Below are positions 1 to 5,922 of a stretch of 14,047 nt of DNA, one piece after another. The notes below the pieces were generated by a model. The model worked only from the letters and a program-made list of their open reading frames with translations, was not told the origin of the DNA and did no database searches. Position 1 is the first letter of the stretch, and every line of letters begins with the position of its first letter. The position numbers and the translations under genes are program-made. The stretch is from Bacillota bacterium (lineage in GTDB: Bacteria > Bacillota > Clostridia > Christensenellales > UMGS416): the NCBI GenBank assembly GCA_023409755.1, contig JAEYRA010000172.1:1-14047 (forward strand). Direction: 5' to 3'.

Positions 1-45
1 AGCGGCGTTTCCCCCGTATACCCCGGCACGAGCGCAGCAAACGAA

Positions 46-131
46 GGCCTCCTGACGACATGTGCGTCAGGGGGCCAGACTATCTTTGCACGAGTCTTCC
101 CTTTCGACTTCGTCGCGTGAGCGGCGAAGTC
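46..131 (-). terminator. Two hairpins downstream of ychF, possible terminator region
   Basis: Two strong inverted repeats follow the ychF stop codon on the minus strand. The first pairs 106-116 with 121-131 (11 pairs, one a wobble) around a 4-base loop. The second pairs 46-57 with 65-76 (12 pairs, one a wobble) around a 7-base loop. Read on the minus strand, the second hairpin is followed by TTCGTTTGC, only a weak T tract, so this is not a textbook intrinsic terminator. The position right after the gene still suggests a transcript end or 3'-end stabiliser. Positions 1-45 show nothing else I can identify. Confidence 0.4.
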
Positions 132-133
132 CA

Positions 134-1231
134 CTATACGTTGAATCGGAACAGCACCACATCCCCGTCCTGCATCACATACTCCTTGCCCTCGCTGCGC
201 ACCAGGCCCTTTTCCTTGGCGGCGTTGAAGGAACCACAGGACAGGAGAGCGTCGTAGCCCACGATCTCCGCACGGATGAAGCCACGCTCGAAGTCGCTGT
301 GGATGACGCCGGCGGCCTGGGGGGCCTTGGTGCCGCGGGTGATCGTCCAGGCGCGCACTTCCTTTTCGCCGGCCGTCAGGTAGCTGATGAGGCCCAGCAG
401 CTCGTAGCTCTTCTTCACCAACCGGTCAAGACCTGACTCGGCCAGCCCCAGCTCCTGCAGGAAGAGCAGCCCCTCCTCGGCGTCCATGGAGGCAATCTCC
501 TCCTCAATCTGGGCGGAGACGACGATGACCTCAGCGCCTTCTGCGGCGGCAACGTCCTTGACGGCACGCACCAGCGGCAGGTCATCCTCGGGGGTGGCCA
601 GGTCGCCTTCGCCCACGTTGGCGGCGTAGATGACGGGTTTCAGCGTCAGCAGGCACATTTCCCGCGCCAGGTCGAGGGCCTCGCCCTCCAGCCCCTGGGC
701 GCGGGCGGGCACGCCTTTCTCCAGCGTGGCATAGAGGGTCTGGAGCAGTTCGGCTTCATTCACCAGCTTTTTGTCGCCGCTCTTGGCGGCCTTGCCGGTG
801 CGGGCCATGCGCTTCTCCAGCGTCTGCATGTCGGCAAACAGCAGCTCCAACCCGATGGTTTCGGCGTCGCGCACCGGGTTCACCGAGCCATCCACGTGGG
901 TGACGTTGCCGTCCTCAAAGCAGCGGACGACCTCCACAATGGCATCGACCTCGCGGATGTGCCCGAGGAACTGGTTGCCCAGGCCCTCGCCCCGGCTGGC
1001 GCCGCGCACCAGGCCCGCGATGTCCAAAAACTCCACCACCGCCGGGGTGATCTTCTTGGGGTTGTAGATCTTCGCCAGCTCGTCGAGCCGGTGATCGGGC
1101 ACGTCCACCACGCCCACGTTGGGCTCGATGGTGCAGAAGGGATAGTTGGCGGCCTGCGCCCCCGCCTTGGTGATGGCGTTGAAGAGGGTGCTCTTGCCCA
1201 CGTTGGGCAAGCCTACGATGCCGAGTTTCAT
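134..1231 (-). CDS. ychF: Redox-regulated ATPase YchF (Obg family, OLA1-like)
   Basis: A 365-residue protein of the usual YchF length. YchF is a TRAFAC-class Obg-family P-loop protein that prefers ATP over GTP, binds ribosomes and is linked to stress responses. The P-loop GLPNVGKST is at residues 7-15. A DIAGLVRGASRGEGLGNQF stretch (about 70-88) contains the G3 motif. The usual NKxD specificity motif is replaced by NVGE, as expected for this ATP-preferring subfamily. The C-terminal third is the TGS-like domain, ending VVLFRFNV. An in-frame TTG lies at 1243, but GGAGG sits about 5 bases before the ATG at 1231, so I choose the ATG. The gene stands alone and is transcribed divergently from the next operon. 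Housekeeping gene; identity is secure. Confidence 0.97.
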   Translation of the reverse strand: MKLGIVGLPNVGKSTLFNAITKAGAQAANYPFCTIEPNVGVVDVPDHRLDELAKIYNPKKITPAVVEFLDIAGLVRGASRGEGLGNQFLGHIREVDAIVEVVRCFEDGNVTHVDGSVNPVRDAETIGLELLFADMQTLEKRMARTGKAAKSGDKKLVNEAELLQTLYATLEKGVPARAQGLEGEALDLAREMCLLTLKPVIYAANVGEGDLATPEDDLPLVRAVKDVAAAEGAEVIVVSAQIEEEIASMDAEEGLLFLQELGLAESGLDRLVKKSYELLGLISYLTAGEKEVRAWTITRGTKAPQAAGVIHSDFERGFIRAEIVGYDALLSCGSFNAAKEKGLVRSEGKEYVMQDGDVVLFRFNV

Positions 1232-1407
1232 GAGATCCTCCAATGTATGTCAATCCGGGCTTGTGGTCAGATGGTTGGGGGCAGTGCTCACCCGTCAGTT
1301 TGGTCTCCATACAGTATGCCGTCGGGGGAGGCCAGGTAGCGCGGTCGGGCAGCAGCATGGGGCTTCTCCCTCTCGCCAATGGCCTTCATCCGGCAATTAG
1401 CCTATCT

Positions 1408-1436
1408 ATTATACAGGAACCGGGGTTGTGGGGCAA
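1408..1436 (-). promoter_or_regulatory. Sigma-A-type promoter for ychF
   Basis: On the minus strand a perfect TATAAT -10 (1408-1413) lies 17 bp from TTGCCC (1431-1436), a 4/6 match to the -35 consensus. Transcription would start near 1401 and give a leader of about 170 nt before the ychF ATG. The -35 overlaps the palindrome at 1433-1449. Confidence 0.65.
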
Positions 1437-1449
1437 CCGGCGCGGTTGC
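1433..1449. promoter_or_regulatory. 17-bp perfect palindrome between divergent promoters, candidate operator
   Basis: The sequence is GCAACCG-GCG-CGGTTGC: two 7-base arms around 3 bases. It overlaps the -35 of the ychF promoter (1431-1436, minus strand) on one side and the weak -35 of the oxidoreductase promoter (1446-1451, plus strand) on the other. A dimeric regulator bound here could act on both transcripts. The operator role is inferred; the symmetry is directly visible. Confidence 0.45.
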
Positions 1450-1474
1450 GTGCTTTCCTTGGAACAGGTATAAT
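1446..1474 (+). promoter_or_regulatory. Promoter for the oxidoreductase operon
   Basis: A perfect TATAAT (1469-1474) is preceded, after a 17-bp spacer, by TTGCGT (1446-1451), a 3/6 match to the -35 consensus. The start site would fall near 1481, so the ATG at 1482 would be almost leaderless. This favours the ATG at 1506 as the translation start. Confidence 0.55.
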
Positions 1475-1505
1475 TTGACATATGAAAATGGGGACGGTGG
1501 GGGCC

Positions 1506-2660
1506 ATGAAGGAACGCGAGTGGGACGTGATCGTGGCAGGGGCCGGGCCGCAGGGGGTGGCAGCGGCGTTGGCTGCCGCCGACGGCGGAGCCCGCACCCT
1601 GGTGCTGGACGCGGCCAGCGACGGGGGCGGGCCGTTGGGGCCGGGCCGGCTGGGGCACTGGCGGGGGGGCGACAGCCTGACCGAGCCTGACTTGCTGCGC
1701 CGGCTGTCGCGCAGGGCCTGGGGCCGTCACATCGTGGAGCCCGAGGATTTCGCCCTGGCCGCGCGGGAAAGCCTGTGCCAGGCCGGCGTGGTGGTGATGT
1801 CGTCCTGCCGCCCCGTGCGGGCCAAGGATCGCGGCGGGCGTATGCGCACGCTCACGGTGGCCACTGCTGCCGGCCGGCGGAAGCTTTCGGCCTGGTGTTT
1901 CGTGGATGCCACCGAGGACTGGGCGCTGGTACGGGCCGGGGGACTCGGGCCCAAAGGGTCGTCAGCCCTGCGTGTCACACTGCGGGCGCGCATCGGCGGC
2001 ATTGACACCCGCACCCCTGGGGTGTTTGACGCCGAAGCGCTGGAGCAGTACGCCGATGCCTTGCGCCGGGGCCAGGCGCGGGAGGAATACCCGCCCGAGC
2101 TTGTCTTCCCCCAGCTTACACCTTGCCTGCGGGGCGGCACCGCCCTGCTGGATGCCACGCCGGCGGGGCTGCCGGTGGGCGGCGGGCCTGCGGGCTGGAC
2201 CCAGACCGTGGAGCGCAGCCGGCAGAGTGCGCTGGCGGCCATCGCCTTCCTTAAGGCCACGGTGCCCGGCTACGAAAACTGCTATCTCATCCACTTTGCC
2301 GCCGAGCCCCTGGTGACCCAGGCGGGGGAGCCGCCCCGCCGACGGGCGTGGAACGACAGCGGCGGGACGGACCCCGACGACCTGCCGGTGCTGCGCTGGA
2401 GCGACGGGGCCGGGCAGGAGCGTCTGGCTACGCTGGGGTGTTTCCTGTGCCGCGGGGCGGAGAACCTGCTGCTGGCGCGGCCCGAGGGCACCGACATCAT
2501 CGACGCGCCGCTGCGGATGGCTGCCGGGCGGGTGGCTGGGCAGGCGGCTGCGCTGGCGGTGCTCTACGACGGACAGTTGGGCAAGGTGGACCCCGAACGG
2601 CTGCGCCGTACGCTGGCCCTGCGGGAAGGAGACGGCAGCGAGGAGGAGACGGCGGAATGA
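1506..2660 (+). CDS. FAD-dependent oxidoreductase (FAD_oxidored family)
   Basis: A 384-residue protein with an N-terminal Rossmann dinucleotide-binding fold: GAGPQG at residues 12-17, followed by an acidic residue (LVLDA) closing the beta-alpha-beta unit. A VDAT stretch in the middle and a C-terminal TDIIDAPLRMAAGRVAGQA block match the second FAD-contacting region of flavoproteins in the FAD_oxidored family (PF12831). The substrate cannot be read from the sequence. I chose the ATG at 1506 because GGTGGGGG precedes it; an in-frame ATG at 1482 adds eight residues but sits on the predicted transcription start. There is no export signal, so it is probably cytoplasmic. Its stop overlaps the start of the next gene by ATGA, implying an operon and coupled translation. 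The class is sure, the function is not. Confidence 0.85.
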   Translation: MKEREWDVIVAGAGPQGVAAALAAADGGARTLVLDAASDGGGPLGPGRLGHWRGGDSLTEPDLLRRLSRRAWGRHIVEPEDFALAARESLCQAGVVVMSSCRPVRAKDRGGRMRTLTVATAAGRRKLSAWCFVDATEDWALVRAGGLGPKGSSALRVTLRARIGGIDTRTPGVFDAEALEQYADALRRGQAREEYPPELVFPQLTPCLRGGTALLDATPAGLPVGGGPAGWTQTVERSRQSALAAIAFLKATVPGYENCYLIHFAAEPLVTQAGEPPRRRAWNDSGGTDPDDLPVLRWSDGAGQERLATLGCFLCRGAENLLLARPEGTDIIDAPLRMAAGRVAGQAAALAVLYDGQLGKVDPERLRRTLALREGDGSEEETAE

Positions 2661-2947
2661 ATGCGGTTCTCGTTACCCTCATCGTGCTCGTTGGCATCTT
2701 CTTTCTGGCGCTGCCGGTGCTCATCGTGGTGCTGTATTTCCGCCGCCAGGGCAAGAACCCGACCCCGCCTCACGGGCCAGGCCGGCCCGACGCCTGGCTC
2801 GATGAGAAGGAGCCTGACGGCCTGTGGGCCGATATGGACCAGGCCGCCGGCGGCGAGCCGCAAACTGACGGCACGACGACCCCGGAGGATGGGCTTGAGG
2901 CGGACCCACCGGCGCAAGCTGGGGACGGCGGCACCGACGAACGTTGA
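2657..2947 (+). CDS. Small single-pass membrane protein, unknown function
   Basis: A 96-residue protein with one hydrophobic helix at about residues 3-28, then positively charged FRRQGK, which by the positive-inside rule places the C-terminal part in the cytoplasm. The remaining 60 or so residues are rich in Pro, Gly, Asp and Glu and look disordered. The start codon overlaps the previous stop (ATGA at 2657-2660) with AGGAGG about 10 bases upstream, and the next gene begins 14 bases after its stop, so it sits mid-operon. I do not recognise a family. It may be an anchor for a redox partner encoded on either side, but that rests only on position. Confidence 0.75.
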   Translation: MNAVLVTLIVLVGIFFLALPVLIVVLYFRRQGKNPTPPHGPGRPDAWLDEKEPDGLWADMDQAAGGEPQTDGTTTPEDGLEADPPAQAGDGGTDER

Positions 2948-2961
2948 GAGGGAGGGTACAC

Positions 2962-3654
2962 ATGGCGGAAGATAAGGAGAGCATACGGGCGCTGGCGCTC
3001 TCACTGGGGGCGGATCTGTGCGGCTTCGCTGCGGCAGACGATTTTGCCGACGCGCCGGAGGGGTTTCGCCCCACGGATATCTGGGCGGGCTGCCGGTCGG
3101 TGGCCGTGGTGGCCTGCCGGCTGCCCCGGGGGTTGGCCGGGGTGCCGCCGCGCATTCACTACGCCCATGGCAATGACCTGGCGCTGGCACGGGTCGATCA
3201 GGTATGCCAGAAGCTGGCCCTGGCGCTGGAGGATTGCGGCATCACGGCGGTGCCGCTGCCCTGCGACGGCCCCTACGATGACTGGGACGAAGCGCAGCTT
3301 CGCGGGCGCGGTGCACTCTCCATGCGTCACGCGGCGGTCAAGGCGGGTCTTGGTACGCTGGGGAAGAACACACTGCTCCTCAATGCCCGGTATGGCAACT
3401 GGATCAATTTAGGCGCGGTGCTGTTGAATGCGCCGCTGGAATCGGACCCGTCTGCCGAGCCCCTCTGCCGCCCCGGCTGCCGGCTTTGCCTGAAGAGCTG
3501 CCCCACCGGGGCGCTGGACGGCGTCACCGTCAACCAGGCGGCCTGCCGGCCCCACACCTATGGCACCAATGCCCGCGGCTTTGGCGTGGTCAATTGCAAC
3601 CGCTGCCGCGTGGTGTGCCCGATGGCAATGGGGGCGGAGGGGGCACGCCGGTAG
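2962..3654 (+). CDS. Double [4Fe-4S] protein, short relative of epoxyqueuosine reductase QueG
   Basis: A 230-residue protein. Residues 127-147 (KAGLGTLGKNTLLLNARYG) match the conserved core of QueG-type proteins. The C-terminal half has a bacterial ferredoxin pattern: Cys169, 173, 176, 180-Pro, Cys195, then Cys212, 215, 219-Pro, enough for two [4Fe-4S] clusters. QueG reduces epoxyqueuosine in tRNA using cobalamin and two such clusters. This protein is shorter than typical QueG, lacks its C-terminal repeats, and has RGALSMRHA just before the KAGLG core where QueG has a VDTGP-type stretch with the catalytic Asp. I therefore call it a QueG-like reductase of unknown substrate. An in-frame TTG exists at 2944, but GGGAGGG 5 to 8 bases before the ATG at 2962 decides the start. 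It is probably the last gene of the oxidoreductase operon. Confidence 0.82.
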   Translation: MAEDKESIRALALSLGADLCGFAAADDFADAPEGFRPTDIWAGCRSVAVVACRLPRGLAGVPPRIHYAHGNDLALARVDQVCQKLALALEDCGITAVPLPCDGPYDDWDEAQLRGRGALSMRHAAVKAGLGTLGKNTLLLNARYGNWINLGAVLLNAPLESDPSAEPLCRPGCRLCLKSCPTGALDGVTVNQAACRPHTYGTNARGFGVVNCNRCRVVCPMAMGAEGARR

Positions 3655-3763
3655 ACGGCGCGCTGCCGACAGCCATGGTCACCCCGCGGCCAATCGAGCT
3701 GCATGGCTAAGCAAATGAACTTCGGCAGCCATCGGGCATCCGGCCGCCGTTCCGGTCTGCAAT

Positions 3764-3792
3764 CAGTGTGAATTTGATGCAAAATCACACTG
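3764..3792. repeat. Near-perfect 29-bp palindrome upstream of the sigma operon promoter
   Basis: Left arm 3764-3776 pairs with right arm 3780-3792 around ATG, with 12 of 13 positions complementary. The outer eight pairs, CAGTGTGA and TCACACTG, are perfect. Neither strand has a T tract after it, so it is not an intrinsic terminator. It lies about 30 bp upstream of the predicted -35. It could be a regulator site or form an RNA hairpin at the 3' end of the upstream operon. Confidence 0.6.
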
Positions 3793-3820
3793 GAACCGGT
3801 TGCATGAGGCAGGTAGCCTC

Positions 3821-3849
3821 TGGACTTCGTTGGAAATTTGTTCTATTAT
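3821..3849 (+). promoter_or_regulatory. Sigma-A-like promoter for the rsbV-like operon
   Basis: TGGACT (3821-3826, 4/6) and TATTAT (3844-3849, 5/6) are separated by 17 bp. The region is strikingly AT-rich against its surroundings. Predicted start near 3856, about 85 nt before the first gene. I looked for a sigma-B-type GTTT/GGGTAT promoter here and found none. Confidence 0.5.
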
Positions 3850-3860
3850 TGTTAATAATA
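3844..3860. promoter_or_regulatory. 17-bp AT palindrome over the -10, candidate operator
   Basis: TATTATT-GTT-AATAATA: two perfect 7-base arms around 3 bases, beginning exactly at the predicted -10. A dimeric protein bound here would cover the -10 and start site, as a repressor would. Low-complexity AT sequence can form such symmetry by chance, so confidence is moderate. Confidence 0.4.
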
Positions 3861-3942
3861 ACATATTTTGCCAAAAGCAGGCGAGTGCGAAGCCGCCGCT
3901 TTGACGGTTCTCTTTCACACTTGTACGCAAGGGGAGAATGGA

Positions 3943-4248
3943 ATGAACGCGACCTTCAACGAAAGCGCCACCCGCTGGGAATTGTTGGTGGACAAGGACA
4001 TGGACTTGTTTACCGTGCCGGAGCTGAAGCAGACGGTGCTCGATTGTATCGATGCCCGCAAGTGTGATGTGTTTTTGGATGCAACCGGTATGGGCTACAT
4101 TGACAGCACCGGCATTGGGGTGTTGGTCAGCGCGTTGAACCGCGTGCGCGAGTACGGCGGAACCCTCACCATCAAGGGGTTGAAACCCCACATTCGGCGC
4201 ATCTTTCACCTGACGGGGCTCGATGGGGCCTTCGTGATGGAGGACTGA
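3943..4248 (+). CDS. Anti-sigma factor antagonist, STAS domain (RsbV/SpoIIAA-like)
   Basis: A 101-residue single STAS-domain protein, the usual length for RsbV and SpoIIAA. The signature DSTGIGVLV starts at residue 54; Ser55 is the residue phosphorylated by the cognate anti-sigma kinase in this family. Unphosphorylated antagonist binds the anti-sigma factor and frees the sigma factor. The start at 3943 follows AAGGGGAGA by 5 to 8 bases. The following gene, an RsbW-like protein, begins 4 bases after its stop, and a sigma gene follows that, the classic partner-switching order. Family assignment is firm; which of the two GHKL-like proteins nearby phosphorylates it is open. Confidence 0.92.
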   Translation: MNATFNESATRWELLVDKDMDLFTVPELKQTVLDCIDARKCDVFLDATGMGYIDSTGIGVLVSALNRVREYGGTLTIKGLKPHIRRIFHLTGLDGAFVMED

Positions 4249-4252
4249 CGCA

Positions 4253-4621
4253 ATGGGGGAAACCGTATCGATTGTCATTCCCGCCAAGGCGGAGCATCTT
4301 CTTGTGGTGCGCCTGGCTGCTTCCGGCATTTGCAGCCGGCTGGGCATGGGCATTGAACAGATGGAAGACACCAAGGCCGCCGTGGCCGAGGCTTGCCTTG
4401 TCATGATCCACGACACGCAGGGGTTTGAGCGCCTGGAGATCACATTTGTATACAGCGACAGCCTTCAGGTGAGCGTGGAAGGTCGCAATCCCGGCGTGCT
4501 GACCGCACGGGGGGAAGACATTGACGCCGACTTGAGTCTTGCGTTGCTGGAGGCCCTGACCGAGCGGCTCACCGTCTCGCCCGGCCGGGTGACCTTCCTT
4601 GCCAGGGGGGACCATCGTTGA
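4253..4621 (+). CDS. RsbW/SpoIIAB-like anti-sigma protein with degenerate ATP-binding motifs
   Basis: A 122-residue protein. The stretch VVRLAASGICSRLGMGIEQM (18-37), then MEDTKAAVAEAC, is clearly RsbW-like. RsbW proteins bind sigma factor and also use a GHKL ATPase fold to phosphorylate RsbV. Here the N-box reads EACLVMIHD (46-54), with Val50 where the Mg-coordinating Asn is expected. The D-x-G-x-G box is VEGRNPG, and the glycine-rich lid is replaced by DLSLALLEALTERL. The fold may persist for protein binding while catalysis is probably lost. The gene starts 4 bases after the STAS gene; its TGA overlaps the TTG start of the sigma gene, so the three should be translated together. It could be a pure sigma-sequestering protein. 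Confidence 0.85.
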   Translation: MGETVSIVIPAKAEHLLVVRLAASGICSRLGMGIEQMEDTKAAVAEACLVMIHDTQGFERLEITFVYSDSLQVSVEGRNPGVLTARGEDIDADLSLALLEALTERLTVSPGRVTFLARGDHR

Positions 4622-5355
4622 GCGAACCGGGAACCGATCGGGTGGAGACGCTGCTGTGCCACTACACAGCCACGCGCGATACCGCCGTGCGCAACGAGAT
4701 TGTGGAACGCTATTCCCCCTTGGCCAGCAAGGCTGCAGGGAAATTTGTCCGCCCCGGGCTGGAGTTTGATGACTTATACCAGGTGGCAATGATGTCGCTG
4801 CTGCGAGCGCTGGAACGTTTTGACCCGGGCAAGGGGGTGAAGTTCGCCGCTTTTGCCTTGCCTACGCTCATGGGCGATCTCAAGCACTACATTCGCGATT
4901 ATTCCACTGTCATGCGGCCGCCGCGTTCCTCCGGGGAGCTGGCGGCCCGTCTGCGCCGGGCGGAAACGGAGCTTGCCGCAGAACTTGGGCGCTACCCCAC
5001 CACCGCTGAGACCGCCGCGCGCGTGGGCGTGAGTGTGGAGCGTGCGCTGGAGGCGCTGGAAACCACAACCTCCCTGCAGTTTCTGGCCATCGATGGCATG
5101 GAAAACCAGGAGGGAGAGACGATGGAAACCATGTTCGGCATGGAGGATGGCGGCTATGAGGCCGTGCTGAACCGCGAAACCGTCCGCGTGCTGCTCGGGG
5201 CCCTCAGCGAGGAGGAACGCCAGCTTGTCATCAACCGCTATCTGCAGGGCAAAACCCAGGCGGAGATTGCCCGGGACATGGGCATTACGCAGATGACGGT
5301 CTCCCGTATGGAGCGCCGTATCCTTGAGACCCTGAAGAAAAAACACTTTAGCTAG
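4618..5355 (+). CDS. SigB/SigF/SigG-family RNA polymerase sigma factor
   Basis: A 245-residue alternative sigma factor, the usual size for the group. Region 2 contains EFDDLYQVAMMSLLRALERF and GVKFAAFALPTLMGDLKHYI, which carry core binding and -10 recognition. Region 3 contains the typical LGRYPTTAETAARVGVS helix-turn-helix. Region 4 ends with KTQAEIARDMGITQMTVSRM, the -35-reading helix-turn-helix. The start is TTG at 4618, sharing TTGA with the previous stop; AGGGGGG lies 8 bases upstream, and no nearby ATG fits. The overlap implies translation coupled to the anti-sigma gene, which keeps the two in proportion. Whether it serves stress (SigB-like) or sporulation (SigF-like) cannot be decided here. 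Confidence 0.93.
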   Translation: MSEPGTDRVETLLCHYTATRDTAVRNEIVERYSPLASKAAGKFVRPGLEFDDLYQVAMMSLLRALERFDPGKGVKFAAFALPTLMGDLKHYIRDYSTVMRPPRSSGELAARLRRAETELAAELGRYPTTAETAARVGVSVERALEALETTTSLQFLAIDGMENQEGETMETMFGMEDGGYEAVLNRETVRVLLGALSEEERQLVINRYLQGKTQAEIARDMGITQMTVSRMERRILETLKKKHFS

Positions 5356-5356
5356 T

Positions 5357-5382
5357 GTTTCAAGGCTGGCAATCTTGGGCAT
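5357..5382 (+). promoter_or_regulatory. Sigma-B-type promoter before the second GHKL gene
   Basis: GTTTCA (5357-5362) and GGGCAT (5377-5382) are separated by 14 bp. The Bacillus subtilis sigma-B consensus is about GTTTAA, 12-15 bp, GGGTAT, so 10 of 12 positions agree with correct spacing. It lies just after the sigma gene and 40 bp before the ATG at 5423, so the sigma factor could drive expression of its own regulator. Recognition by this sigma is inferred. Confidence 0.5.
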
Positions 5383-5422
5383 TCCTTAGGCGTGGGAAGT
5401 AATGCACCAGGAGGTTCATTCC

Positions 5423-5800
5423 ATGCAATTTACCGTCGCTTCACTCGATCAAATGGGTCCGGTTGTCTGCCAGCTCGTTCGTCAAACGCAGGCGTCCCGG
5501 CCCTTGGATGAGGAAACGCGCTACTATCTCCGGCTGGTTCTCAATGAGCTCATCACCAATGGGTTCAAGCATGGTGGCGGGCAGAAGAATGCGGTGCGGG
5601 TGGATGTGAACGTAGAGGACAGCAAGGTGCGCATCACCGTGGACGATGGCGGTGCGGGGATGAGGCCCGAGCATCTTGGCAGATCCGCCGATATCTCCAG
5701 CGAGAGCGGCCGAGGGCTTGCCATCGTGCGTGGCATTTGCCAATCGGTGGAGCTCAATGACCGCGGCAACTGCATCACTGCCCATCTGCCACTGCACTGA
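5423..5800 (+). CDS. Small GHKL ATP-binding protein, RsbW/RsbT-like putative anti-sigma kinase
   Basis: A 125-residue HATPase_c_2-type protein with all motifs in order: N-box NELITNGFKHG (41-51, Asn46), G1 box DDGGAGM (74-80), and G2 box GRGLAIVRG (96-104). Such proteins phosphorylate STAS-domain antagonists and often bind sigma factors. It differs in sequence from the degenerate RsbW-like protein upstream and is the only one of the two that looks able to use ATP. AGGAGG at 5409-5414 sits 8 bases before the ATG at 5423 and decides against the ATG at 5402. It lies 67 bases after the sigma gene, behind a sigma-B-like promoter, and an intrinsic terminator follows 23 bases after its stop. The partner and direction of control are inferred. 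Confidence 0.88.
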   Translation: MQFTVASLDQMGPVVCQLVRQTQASRPLDEETRYYLRLVLNELITNGFKHGGGQKNAVRVDVNVEDSKVRITVDDGGAGMRPEHLGRSADISSESGRGLAIVRGICQSVELNDRGNCITAHLPLH

Positions 5801-5810
5801 TCGTCAATCT

Positions 5811-5850
5811 TTGTCTGCTTTTGCCTTCCTGTGCGAACGGGAAGGTTTTT
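5811..5850 (+). repeat. 40-bp direct repeat, copy 1
   Basis: Positions 5811-5850 are identical base for base to 6560-6599. The repeat holds a T-rich lead-in, a complete terminator hairpin and the first five T residues. The two copies face the same way and are 749 bp apart, flanking a broken HAD gene on the other strand. Confidence 0.95.
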
Positions 5851-5855
5851 GTTTT
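5824..5855 (+). terminator. Intrinsic terminator of the sigma-factor operon
   Basis: A 9-pair stem, CCTTCCTGT (5824-5832) with ACGGGAAGG (5837-5845), is capped by a GCGA tetraloop and followed by TTTTTGTTTTT. One pair is a U-G wobble. It ends the plus-strand transcript of the sigma operon. The minus strand lacks a T tract after the hairpin, so it acts in one direction only. Confidence 0.93.
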
Positions 5856-5922
5856 TGGGGCCTCCCATGGTGCATAGAGCGTACTGCGTTTTCGCTGCAA
5901 GGAGGCGGTGTGGCTGGTGGGG

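Larger units (their letters stand above)
3655..3942. other. Non-coding regulatory stretch before the sigma operon
   Basis: These 288 bases hold no convincing gene. Positions 3655-3760 show no clear terminator for the upstream operon, only short GC-rich pairings without a T tract. From 3761 the sequence becomes AT-rich and symmetrical: a 29-bp palindrome (3764-3792), the 8-base palindrome AACCGGTT (3794-3801), a sigma-A-like promoter (3821-3849) and a 17-bp AT palindrome (3844-3860). These are listed separately where supportable. Confidence 0.7.

Noticed and set aside
915..1379. 154-codon minus-strand frame overlapping the ychF start
   Set aside because: It is out of frame with ychF over most of its length and is low-complexity Arg/Gly/His sequence typical of shadow frames.
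3767..3789. Reading TGTGA/TCACA as a classical CRP site
   Set aside because: The CRP consensus needs 6 bases between the half-sites; here there are 13. The longer palindrome better describes the symmetry.
3763..4443. 226-codon minus-strand frame across the rsbV-like gene and its promoter
   Set aside because: It is the antisense of two confidently identified genes and has no recognisable domain or ribosome binding site.
4618..5355. Calling the sigma factor specifically SigF (sporulation) or SigB (stress)
   Set aside because: The gene order fits both and the region 2 and 4 sequences do not separate them by eye, so only the family is reported.
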